This document shows positions 56,393 to 63,358 of a stretch of 64,000 nt of DNA, in pieces. Position numbers and translations under genes: made by a program. The DNA lies in assembly GCF_003269295.1 (NCBI RefSeq), contig NZ_QLTT01000001.1, forward strand, positions 887,635 to 951,634, read 5' to 3'. The stretch's first letter is position 1. Every line of letters begins with the position of its first letter. Below the pieces are notes generated by a model. It had not been told where the DNA came from. It ran no database searches and worked only from the letters and a program-made list of their open reading frames with translations. Source of the DNA: Lentzea atacamensis (GTDB lineage: Bacteria; Actinomycetota; Actinomycetes; Mycobacteriales; Pseudonocardiaceae).

Positions 56393-57433
56393 TCAGCGCT
56401 GGTCGAGTGGCCGGCGTCGCTGGTGGACATCCGCCAGCGACGCCGGCTTCCACCACCCCTGCACGTCGTAGGTGTCCACGCCCGGCGGCACGATCTCGTC
56501 GATCCGGTCCAGCACGTCGTCTGTCAGCACCAGCGAAGCGCCCTCCAGCAACGACTCCAGCTGCTCCATCGTGCGCGGCCCGGTGATCGCCGAGGTCACC
56601 GCCGGATGCGTGGTCGCGAACGCGATCGCCAGCGCAGGCAGCGACACCCCCATCTCGTCGGCGAGCTTCGCGAACTGCTCCACCGCGTCGAACTTCGCCG
56701 CGTTCTCCGGCAACGTCTCGTCGAACCGCCGCGGGTGCAACGTGGACCGGAACGCCTCAGCCGCCGCGCCACGCCGGTGCTTGCCCGTCAGGAACCCACC
56801 CGCCAGCGGGCTCCACACCAGCACCCCCATCCCGAGTCGCCGGCACGTCGGCAGCACAGACCGCTCGATCCCTCTCGCCAGCAACGAGTACGGCGGCTGC
56901 TCGGTCCGGAACCGCAGGAACCCGCGGTTCATCGACACGTGGTACGCCTCGACGATCTCCTCCGCCGGGAACGTCGAACACCCGAACGCCCGGATCTTCC
57001 CGTCCCGCACCAGATCCGTCAGCACCGACAGCGTTTCCTCGATGTCGGTCGTGTAGTCCGGCCGGTGCACCTGGTACAGGTCGATCCAGTCGGTGCCGAG
57101 CCGGCGCAGGCTGTCCTCGACGGCCCTGACGACGTACCGGCGCGAGTTGCCGCTGCGGTTGCGGCCTTCACCCAGCGGGAAGTGCACCTTGGTGGCGAGC
57201 ACGACGTCGTCCCTGCGGTCCTTCAACGCCTTGCCGACGATCTCCTCGGACTCCCCGGCCGAGTACATGTCGGCGGTGTCGACGAAGTTGATGCCGGCGT
57301 CGAGTGCGCGGTGGATGATCCGCACGCCCTCGTCGTGGTCCTTGTTGGCGACATCTCCGAACATCATGGCACCGAGGCAGTGGTGGCTGACCTCGATGCC
57401 GGTTCCCCCGAGTACGCGATAACGCATGGTCAT
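56393..57433 (-). CDS. Aldo/keto reductase
   Basis: 346 residues, TIM-barrel NADPH-dependent oxidoreductase. The catalytic tetrad is present: Asp52 and Tyr57 in NFVDTADMYSAGESEEIVG, Lys82 in VVLATKVHFPLG and His123 in DLYQVHRPDYTTDI. The cofactor end VTSAITGPRTMEQLESLLEG is typical. It reduces aldehydes, ketones or quinones. It is divergent from a MerR gene and its promoter has the 19-base spacer of MerR-activated promoters. Start is ATG 57433 (a second ATG lies at 57427); the transcript is probably leaderless. Confidence 0.93.
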   Translation of the reverse strand: MTMRYRVLGGTGIEVSHHCLGAMMFGDVANKDHDEGVRIIHRALDAGINFVDTADMYSAGESEEIVGKALKDRRDDVVLATKVHFPLGEGRNRSGNSRRYVVRAVEDSLRRLGTDWIDLYQVHRPDYTTDIEETLSVLTDLVRDGKIRAFGCSTFPAEEIVEAYHVSMNRGFLRFRTEQPPYSLLARGIERSVLPTCRRLGMGVLVWSPLAGGFLTGKHRRGAAAEAFRSTLHPRRFDETLPENAAKFDAVEQFAKLADEMGVSLPALAIAFATTHPAVTSAITGPRTMEQLESLLEGASLVLTDDVLDRIDEIVPPGVDTYDVQGWWKPASLADVHQRRRPLDQR

Positions 57434-57440
57434 GCCGCAA

Positions 57441-57471
57441 AACCTAGGAACTAGAGTCGCCTCTAGGTCAA
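57441..57471 (-). promoter_or_regulatory. MerR-type promoter of the aldo/keto reductase gene
   Basis: Read on the minus strand: -35 TTGACC (57471-57466), a 19-base spacer and -10 TAGGTT (57446-57441). The spacer contains the 16-base palindrome CTAGAGTCGCCTCTAG (57451-57466 on the plus strand). Over-long spacers with a dyad are the hallmark of promoters activated by MerR-family proteins. Confidence 0.8.
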
Positions 57472-57488
57472 GAACCTATGCTCGGGGC

Positions 57489-57878
57489 ATGAGCTTGAGC
57501 ATAGGGCAGGTGGCCGAACGCACCGGGCTGAGCGTGCACGCGCTGCGGTTCTACGAGAAGGAGGGCATCCTCGCCAACGAGGTCCACAGAGGACCGGGCG
57601 GGCGCCGGGTCTACACGCAACAGGACGTCGACTGGCTGCGCATGTGCATCATGCTGCGGATGTCCGGAATGCCGGTGCCGGAGATCCGCCGCTACACCGA
57701 GCTGGTCCGCCAGGGCGACGGCAACGAGCTGCAGCGCCTCGAGATCCTCAAGGAACACCAGGAGCGCGTGCGTCAGCAGATGGCGCAGCTCCAGGAGTGC
57801 ATGGACCTGATCACCTACAAGGTGGGCATCTACGAGGATTACGTCAATTCGATCGCCACCAGAGCGGTCGGCCAATAA
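57489..57878 (+). CDS. MerR family transcriptional regulator
   Basis: 129 residues from ATG 57489. The MerR HTH/wing is LSIGQVAERTGLSVHALRFY then EKEGILANEVHRGPGGRRVY; a long dimerisation helix follows (LEILKEHQERVRQQMAQLQE). One cysteine (LQECMDLITYKVGIYED) lies in the effector region where SoxR/AdhR-type members sense redox or electrophiles. It is divergent from the aldo/keto reductase gene and should activate it by realigning the 19-base-spaced promoter. An upstream frame extension crosses that promoter and is rejected. Confidence 0.92.
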   Translation: MSLSIGQVAERTGLSVHALRFYEKEGILANEVHRGPGGRRVYTQQDVDWLRMCIMLRMSGMPVPEIRRYTELVRQGDGNELQRLEILKEHQERVRQQMAQLQECMDLITYKVGIYEDYVNSIATRAVGQ

Positions 57879-57888
57879 TCTCGGGCGC

Positions 57889-58557
57889 ATGCCCGTCGTG
57901 CTCTCGCTGAACATCGCCCAGAAGACGATCCCGGTCGACTACGCCAAGAAGGGCGCGACCGCGATCGACAAACGCCCGGTGGACGGGCCGCTGGAGGTGA
58001 GCCCGCCCGGACCGAAGGGCACAGCGGGCAGCGGCGTCCAGGGCGATCAGATCGGCGACTGGAACCACCACGGCGGCGACTACCAGGCCGTTTACGGCTA
58101 CGCCCGTGAAGACCTCGACTTCTGGCAGGCAGAGCTGGGCGTCGGCCTCCACAACGGCCAGTTCGGCGAGAACCTGACGACGCAGGGCATCGACCACACG
58201 CACGCCCTCGTGGGCGAGCGGTGGCGGGTCGGCACCGCGTTGCTGGAGGTCTCCGCGCCACGCGTGCCGTGCCGCACGTTCGCGGGCTTTCTCGGGCAGA
58301 GCGGCTGGGTGAAGCGGTTCACGCAGGAGGCGCGGCCCGGCGCGTACTTCCGCGTGATCGAGGCGGGACTGATTGCGCCAGGCGACGAGATCACCGTCGT
58401 CCACCGGCCCGGCCACGACGTCACGGTCGAGATGTTCTTCCGCGCCGTCACCACGGACGCGGACCTGCTCCCCCGCCTTCTGGAGGCGGGTGACTCGGTG
58501 CCGCCCGACGTGATCGAGCTGGTGCACAGGCGCAGGGTCGTCGAGCTCGACTCCTGA
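57889..58557 (+). CDS. MOSC domain protein (YiiM-like)
   Basis: 222 residues. The MOSC core is visible: GVQGDQIGDWNHHGGDYQAV near 52, DFWQAELGVGLHNGQFGENL near 82 and the molybdenum-ligand Cys segment APRVPCRTFAGFLGQSGWVK near 128. C-terminal residues after 165 form the small 3-alpha-like tail of YiiM proteins. Such proteins act in molybdenum-cofactor-linked reduction of N-hydroxylated compounds (YiiM, YcbX). It starts 10 bases after the MerR gene in the same direction, so it may be co-transcribed and share the redox theme; this link is inference. Confidence 0.9.
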   Translation: MPVVLSLNIAQKTIPVDYAKKGATAIDKRPVDGPLEVSPPGPKGTAGSGVQGDQIGDWNHHGGDYQAVYGYAREDLDFWQAELGVGLHNGQFGENLTTQGIDHTHALVGERWRVGTALLEVSAPRVPCRTFAGFLGQSGWVKRFTQEARPGAYFRVIEAGLIAPGDEITVVHRPGHDVTVEMFFRAVTTDADLLPRLLEAGDSVPPDVIELVHRRRVVELDS

Positions 58558-58568
58558 CGACCGGATGT

Positions 58569-58598
58569 GGGCACCGCTCCGCGAAAGGAACGGCGCCC
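58569..58598. terminator. Imperfect bidirectional hairpin
   Basis: Arms GGGCACCGCTCC and GGAACGGCGCCC pair at 10 of 12 positions around GCGAAA. It lies between the convergent MOSC and phosphatase genes, 11 and 8 bases from their stops. Confidence 0.5.
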
Positions 58599-58605
58599 CC
58601 GAGCA

Positions 58606-59013
58606 CTACTGGACGGGGAAGCGCCTCACCCACCGCTTCTGCCACGGTGTTTCCACCGCGCGCCGGTGGTAGTTCGCGCGTGTCCACGCCACGGCTTCGT
58701 CCGCCGGCACGCCCGCCAGGACGGCGAGGCACGAGATGACCGTGCCGGTGCGTCCGACGCCACCGCTGCAGGCGACCTCGACGCGTTCGCCGGACAGTGC
58801 GCGGGCGTGCAGGGCGCGAATCACCCTGATCGCGGCGTCGTGATCACGCGGAAGACGGAAGTCCGGCCAGTCGATCCAGTCGTGCGGCCACGGCATGTCG
58901 ACAGGTCGTGGCTGCAGGTACACCCCGTACTGGGGATGCGGGTCCACGATCTTGCCGTCGCGCAGGCCACGCCCGGTGATCACGGCCCCGTCGGGCAGTT
59001 CGACGATCTTCAC
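58606..59013 (-). CDS. Protein-tyrosine/dual-specificity-like phosphatase
   Basis: 135 residues. The CX5R phosphate loop is EVACSGGVGRTGTV with Cys82 and Arg88, and the general acid Asp is probably in the WPDFRLPRDHD loop near 51. It hydrolyses phosphotyrosine or another phosphoester in the cytosol. GTG 59013 has a GGGGGA site upstream and begins the domain (KIVELPDGAVITGRGLRDG); the longer frame from 59097 adds a Cys-rich shadow and is rejected. It is the last gene of the cupin/DUF1304 operon, 49 bases after DUF1304. Confidence 0.85.
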   Translation of the reverse strand: MKIVELPDGAVITGRGLRDGKIVDPHPQYGVYLQPRPVDMPWPHDWIDWPDFRLPRDHDAAIRVIRALHARALSGERVEVACSGGVGRTGTVISCLAVLAGVPADEAVAWTRANYHRRAVETPWQKRWVRRFPVQ

Positions 59014-59062
59014 GAACAGTTCCCCCAAACAGTCTTCGTTTCGTGAAGTGTAGGAAAGCCCG

Positions 59063-59452
59063 TCAGACGGACAGCAGCACGACCAGCGGCGGGACACCTT
59101 CCGCCGCCACGCCTCCCCACGCCTGGTTGCGCGGCCTGCTCATCGCCAGCTGATCGGCCACCGCCAGCACGACGCTGCCCAGCAGCATGAACCACGACAC
59201 GTAGATCACCAGCGTGCGCCCGACCAGCTCGTGCCCCGAATGCACGGCGATGAGCCCGGCGATCAGGCCACCGGCCAGGAACAGGTTGTAGAACCCCACC
59301 CCGAACGCCCACAGCCGGATCGCCGGCACGTCCTGCGCGGGCTGCCGGAACACCGAGTAGTGCACGCGGTGGATCAGAAACGCCTCCCACACCCACACGA
59401 CCAGGTGCACGAGCACGGCCACCCCCGCCGCGACCTGCGCCACGACGCTCAT
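59063..59452 (-). CDS. DUF1304 family membrane protein
   Basis: 129 residues with four hydrophobic helices: AQVAAGVAVLVHLVVWVWEA, FYNLFLAGGLIAGLIAV, VIYVSWFMLLGSVVLAVADQ and the C-terminal VPPLVVLLSV. The start and loop pattern (HLVVWVWEAFLIHRVHYSVF, GFYNLFLAGG) is that of DUF1304. Function unknown. The ATG overlaps the upstream cupin gene by ATGA, so it is translationally coupled to it. Confidence 0.9.
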   Translation of the reverse strand: MSVVAQVAAGVAVLVHLVVWVWEAFLIHRVHYSVFRQPAQDVPAIRLWAFGVGFYNLFLAGGLIAGLIAVHSGHELVGRTLVIYVSWFMLLGSVVLAVADQLAMSRPRNQAWGGVAAEGVPPLVVLLSV

Positions 59453-59853
59453 TGCGTCACCCCGTGGCGTCCCAAAGCCTCCAGCCCGTGCGAAGACAGG
59501 TCGCGGAAGAACGCGCTCATCACGTCACCCACGGCGAACGCCAGGAACTGCACCGAGGGCGTGTGCACGGTGAACGTGTGCGGTGCGTTGGGTGGGATGA
59601 CGATGGCGGAGCCCGGCGAAAGGTCGTGCAGCTCGCCGTCGAGCAACACGGCCATGCGCCCGTGCACCACGTAGTAGGCCTTGGGCCACGGCGTGCGGTG
59701 CGGTGGCGCGGCCTCGCCTCGCGGCGCGTCCACCTCGAACAGCTCGAACGCGCCGCCGGTGTGCTTCCCGGAGATCCGGACGGTGATCGTCGCGTCGGGC
59801 GAGGTCAGTTCCTCGCCCTCGCCTGCGGTGCTCACAACACGGGTGCTCATCAT
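59449..59853 (-). CDS. Cupin domain protein
   Basis: 134 residues. The cupin barrel motifs are visible: GEAAPPHRTPWPKAYYVVHG and LSPGSAIVIPPNAPHTFTV, with His and Glu/His metal-ligand positions partly kept (PPHRTPW, PHTF). Two consecutive ATGs (59853, 59850) can start it. It heads a three-gene operon with DUF1304 and a phosphatase and is divergent from a LuxR regulator gene 90 bases away, which may control it. Confidence 0.85.
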   Translation of the reverse strand: MMSTRVVSTAGEGEELTSPDATITVRISGKHTGGAFELFEVDAPRGEAAPPHRTPWPKAYYVVHGRMAVLLDGELHDLSPGSAIVIPPNAPHTFTVHTPSVQFLAFAVGDVMSAFFRDLSSHGLEALGRHGVTQ

Positions 59854-59943
59854 GCCGAGCAGCGTCCGTCTCCCCGGGCAACCCCGGACATCCCGCAAAT
59901 CTGGGATGCCCGGACCACACGACGGCGGCGCATACTGCGAACC

Positions 59944-60930
59944 ATGTGGGAAGGCCGGGCGCAGGGCGTGCGGCGCGAGGTGACAGCGCTGGCGAGCGCC
60001 GGGCTGGACGTCGCGCAGCTGCACGCGGCGGCCATCGCCCTGGTCGACCGGGTGGTTCCGTGCGAGCTCGCCTGCTGGGCCTCCATGGACCCCGACTCGG
60101 GCGCGATCAGCTCGATGACCAGCGGCGCCAACCGCATCCCGCAGCAGTACGAGCCACTCCTCGCGAGCGTCGAGCACACACCGGGCGAGCCGCACACGTT
60201 CGCGGCCCTCGCCCAGCGCGGCGACACCGTGGCAAGGCTGGGGGACAAGCGCTCGACGCGGCTCAACGAGGTCTGGCGCCCGCTCGGGCTCAGCCACGAG
60301 CTGCGCGCGCTGTTCCGCGCCGACGACACGTGCTGGGGAGCGGCGGGCATGGTGCGCACGAGCGACTTCAGCGAGCGCGAGCTGGAGTTCATCGCGTCGG
60401 TGGCACCCGCGCTGGGATCGGCGACCAGGGTCGCAGCGCGAACAGCGGCCAGACGGGACGGCGCACCCGCCATCGTCGTCGTGGCGGAGGACGGCACGAT
60501 CCGCGCGACGACCGCCTCCGCGACACGGTGGCGCGAAGAGCTGGAGGAGATCGCGCCGGGCAGGTTCGCCGTGATGATGCGCGCCGCCGCGGCCGGCACC
60601 CGCGCCGGGACGTTCAAGGCGCGAGTCCGCGACGCGCACGGCGGCTGGATCCTCCTCGAGGCCAGCGAGCTCGTCAGCACCGACGGCGTGGAGGCCGCGG
60701 TGACGATCAGCCGGGCGTCCGGCACGGAGCTGACCGGGTTGCTGCTGAAGGCCCACGGGGTGACCGCGCGCGAGCGGGACATCTGCCACGAGGTGCTGGC
60801 CGGCCAGTCGACGGCGGAGATAGCGGCACGGCTCGCCATCTCGCCGTACACCGTCCAGGACCATCTCAAATCGGTCTTCGCGAAGTTCGGCGTGCGCAGC
60901 CGGGCAGAGCTCGTCGCGAAGCTGTCGTAG
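59944..60930 (+). CDS. LuxR family transcriptional regulator with GAF-like sensor region
   Basis: 328 residues. The C-terminal HTH is canonical: GVTARERDICHEVLAGQSTA and EIAARLAISPYTVQDHLKSV then FAKFGVRSRAELVAKL. The N-terminal 250 residues resemble a GAF-type sensor (AIALVDRVVPCELACWASMD and VRTSDFSERELEFIASVAPA) plus a PAS-like middle (GAPAIVVVAEDGTIRATTAS). ATG 59944 is used; no ribosome site is evident, so leaderless translation is likely. It may regulate the divergent cupin operon or the FAD monooxygenase gene downstream. Confidence 0.9.
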   Translation: MWEGRAQGVRREVTALASAGLDVAQLHAAAIALVDRVVPCELACWASMDPDSGAISSMTSGANRIPQQYEPLLASVEHTPGEPHTFAALAQRGDTVARLGDKRSTRLNEVWRPLGLSHELRALFRADDTCWGAAGMVRTSDFSERELEFIASVAPALGSATRVAARTAARRDGAPAIVVVAEDGTIRATTASATRWREELEEIAPGRFAVMMRAAAAGTRAGTFKARVRDAHGGWILLEASELVSTDGVEAAVTISRASGTELTGLLLKAHGVTARERDICHEVLAGQSTAEIAARLAISPYTVQDHLKSVFAKFGVRSRAELVAKLS

Positions 60931-60995
60931 CAGCTGCCGGGAGGCTCTCAGAGGGGACCTTCGGGGGATCGATCCGGGAGCCGCGCTCTGCCAGC

Positions 60996-62336
60996 ATGAG
61001 CGCCATGTACTCCGACCGCGCCCTAGTCATCGGCGCCGGCTTCGCGGGACTGCTGGCGGCCAGGGTGTTGTCCGAGTCGTACGGCGACGTCGTGCTCGTG
61101 GAGCGCGATCAGATCACCGTGGACACCGAACACCGCGCAGGCATCCCGCAGGCCCACCACCCGCACGCGCTGCTGGCCCGCGGCGCCGAGGCGCTGGAAG
61201 CTCTCTTCCCCAAGCTGGGCGCGGAACTCGCGGCCGCGGGCGCGGTCGAGGCCGACCTCGGCAGCGACTTCATGAGCCGCGCCCCCGCCGGGTGGGCACC
61301 GCGCGACCCCATCGGCCTGAAGGTCCACTCGATGACACGGGTGACGATCGAACAGATCATCCGGCGCAGGGTGCTCAAGCTGCCCAACGTGTCCCTTGTG
61401 GACGGTGTCACGATCGACGGCCTGCTGCACGACCGCGGCACGGTCACCGGCGTGCACGGCAGGCGGGCCGACGAGTCCTACACCGACTACGCGGACCTCG
61501 TGGTCGACGCGTCCGGCCGCACCAGCAAGCTCGTCTCGTGGCTCGCGGAGTTCGGCGTGCACTGCCCGGCGCCGATGATCGTGAACGGCCACCTCGCCTA
61601 CACCTCACGCCTCTACCACGTGAACCACGACCTCAAGCTCGACTGGAAGACCGCCTACGAGATCACGCACGCCCCCACCACCAGACGCGGCGGCGCGGTG
61701 TCCACAGTGGACGGCGGTCTGTGGTTCGTGACCCTGTTCGGCGCGGGCGGCGACGCCGCCCCGACCGACGAGGACGGCTTCCTCGCCTACGCCACCACGC
61801 TTGAGTGCCAGGACATCGCCGAGATCATCAAGACGGCGACCCCGGCGTCAGCGATCCACCACGCCCCCAACCTGCGCAGCCGCTGGAACCGCTTTCACAA
61901 GGTCCCGAACTGGCCGCGCGGCCTGCTCGCCCTCGGTGACTCGGTCGTCTCGCTCAACCCCGTCTACGGCCACGGCATGACCCTCGCCGCCCTCAACTGC
62001 ACCGACCTGCGAAACCTGCTCGAGGACCACGACCTGGCCCACGAGCCGCTCGTCTTCCAGCGCGCGGTCGCCAAGTCCGCCCAGATCCCGTGGACCTCCG
62101 CGACCACCACCGACCTCGGCTGGAGCCAGCGGAAACTGCCGCGGAGCACGCGGTTCACGCAGTGGTACGCCCGCCACCTGTTCGAGGTCATCCCCGGCAA
62201 CCCGCAGGTCTACCGCGCCTTCATCCGCGTCTCGCAGATGGTCGACCACCCGGCGGCACTCTTCCGGCCCGCCGTTCTGCGCCGAGTGCTGTGGAGCGCC
62301 CTCAGCGGATCGCGCCCTCGGGCCAGAGAACGGTGA
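60996..62336 (+). CDS. FAD-dependent monooxygenase/halogenase-like oxidoreductase
   Basis: 446 residues. The FAD motifs are complete: ALVIGAGFAGLLAARVLSES, then VLVERDQI, the middle DLVVDASGRTSKLVSWL and the second motif LLALGDSVVSLNPVYGHGMT. The family includes single-component aromatic or polyketide hydroxylases and geranylgeranyl-reductase-like enzymes; the H-rich GIPQAHHPHALLARGAEALE block is common in actinomycete members of unknown substrate. ATG 60996 is chosen; an ATG at 61005 is possible. It follows the LuxR gene by 65 bases and may be its target. It overlaps the convergent SLOG-like gene by 35 bases. Confidence 0.87.
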   Translation: MSAMYSDRALVIGAGFAGLLAARVLSESYGDVVLVERDQITVDTEHRAGIPQAHHPHALLARGAEALEALFPKLGAELAAAGAVEADLGSDFMSRAPAGWAPRDPIGLKVHSMTRVTIEQIIRRRVLKLPNVSLVDGVTIDGLLHDRGTVTGVHGRRADESYTDYADLVVDASGRTSKLVSWLAEFGVHCPAPMIVNGHLAYTSRLYHVNHDLKLDWKTAYEITHAPTTRRGGAVSTVDGGLWFVTLFGAGGDAAPTDEDGFLAYATTLECQDIAEIIKTATPASAIHHAPNLRSRWNRFHKVPNWPRGLLALGDSVVSLNPVYGHGMTLAALNCTDLRNLLEDHDLAHEPLVFQRAVAKSAQIPWTSATTTDLGWSQRKLPRSTRFTQWYARHLFEVIPGNPQVYRAFIRVSQMVDHPAALFRPAVLRRVLWSALSGSRPRARER

Positions 62337-62772
62337 CCGGCACACCTCGCGACCGCGCATAGGCGACCACATCAGCAGTGCCACCGGGTCCGCGGCCGGG
62401 CTGCCCGTCCCACACGGCCAGCAACGCGTCGGACTCGTCGACCATCCGTTTGCCCGCCTCCATGTACGCGTGCGGGTCGGGCGTGACGAACGGCAGTTGC
62501 ACGACCTTGGCCGCCTGCGCGAGCAACCTGTCGTAGACGGGCCGGTAATCCTCAGGCAGCGACTCGCGATACCTCACCGCGGGCAGCACGGCAACGAGCG
62601 CACCGCCGGCGTCCAGCACAGCCTGCGCGAACACGGCGTCGGCGCCGTCTGCCAGGCACGACACACCACCGACATCGCCGCTCTCGGCCACGGCGGCACG
62701 GATCATCCGATCAATCTCCGCCTCCAGCTCGGCCGAGAGGCCGCGATGTCCTGTGATGGCGAGCTGCGTCAT
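62302..62772 (-). CDS. SLOG-like Rossmann-fold protein
   Basis: 156 residues from ATG 62772 (MTQLAITGHRGLSAELEAEI). The pattern TGHRG, GGVSCLADGADAVFAQAVL, GGALVAVLPAVRYRESLPED, and the terminal RGPGGTADVVAYARSRGVPV matches SLOG/LOG-superfamily proteins that bind nucleotide-derived ligands; a GG-T motif for ligand contact is present. Relatives occur as stand-alone proteins and in nucleotide-signalling defence systems, but no partner effector is nearby. Function is therefore unassigned. On the same strand as the glyoxalase gene 67 bases upstream. Confidence 0.78.
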   Translation of the reverse strand: MTQLAITGHRGLSAELEAEIDRMIRAAVAESGDVGGVSCLADGADAVFAQAVLDAGGALVAVLPAVRYRESLPEDYRPVYDRLLAQAAKVVQLPFVTPDPHAYMEAGKRMVDESDALLAVWDGQPGRGPGGTADVVAYARSRGVPVTVLWPEGAIR

Positions 62773-62839
62773 CTGGGCAGGATAGGCGGCCACCACGAGA
62801 TCAGGCCGCCGGACACAGCGCACTTGGCGGCTGAGCCTC

Positions 62840-63265
62840 TCAGCCGCGCTTCCGCTCTGCGAATTCCTTTGCGACAGCCGTGTAGTGGACGTTCGTCATG
62901 ATCCCGAGGATGTTCCCGAACGGGTCCACGACGGACGCCGTCACGTACCCCTCACCGCGCACCCGCGGCTCGTCGTGCGTCTTCGCACCGAGCTCGTGCA
63001 GCCGGGCGAACGTCGCCTCGAGATCGTCGACCGCCCAGAACAGGATCGCACCGGCCGGACCGTCCGACGGCGTCACCTCGAACTTCCGCTGTGCCAGCCC
63101 CAGCTCGGCCAGGTAGTCGCCGAGACGGAACTCGACGTACCCGAGCTCCCCCTCCGGCGTGCGCCCCTCGAAGTAGGCCTCGATCCCGAGGAACGACGTG
63201 TACCAGGCGCGCGCCGCCTCCAGGTCGTCGGCGTAGTAGGTCACAGTCGACATGCCTCGCAACAT
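62840..63265 (-). CDS. VOC/glyoxalase-fold protein
   Basis: 141 residues with the vicinal-oxygen-chelate fold: VTYYADDLEAARAWYTSFLG, ELGYVEFRLGDYLAELGLAQ, ILFWAVDDLEATFARLHELG and VVDPFGNILGIMTN. The E-x-R/L and D-P-F-G-N motifs mark the glyoxalase/bleomycin-resistance group, but which ligand or metal is bound cannot be told. GGAGGG precedes the ATG at 63265. It is divergent from a WYL regulator gene with a perfect 25-base inverted repeat between, which probably represses it. Confidence 0.92.
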   Translation of the reverse strand: MLRGMSTVTYYADDLEAARAWYTSFLGIEAYFEGRTPEGELGYVEFRLGDYLAELGLAQRKFEVTPSDGPAGAILFWAVDDLEATFARLHELGAKTHDEPRVRGEGYVTASVVDPFGNILGIMTNVHYTAVAKEFAERKRG

Positions 63266-63315
63266 CGCGAATCCCTCCAGAAAAAACTTCGGTGTCGGGA
63301 TTCACCCTCCGCCGT

Positions 63316-63340
63316 AAAGTGCTCATCTAGTGAGCACTTT
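63316..63340. promoter_or_regulatory. Inverted-repeat operator between VOC and WYL regulator
   Basis: Perfect 10-base arms AAAGTGCTCA and TGAGCACTTT flank TCTAG. The site is 18 bases before the regulator start and about 50 before the divergent VOC gene, the position of a shared operator. Confidence 0.82.
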
Positions 63341-63358
63341 GATGAGGAACCTCGGAAC

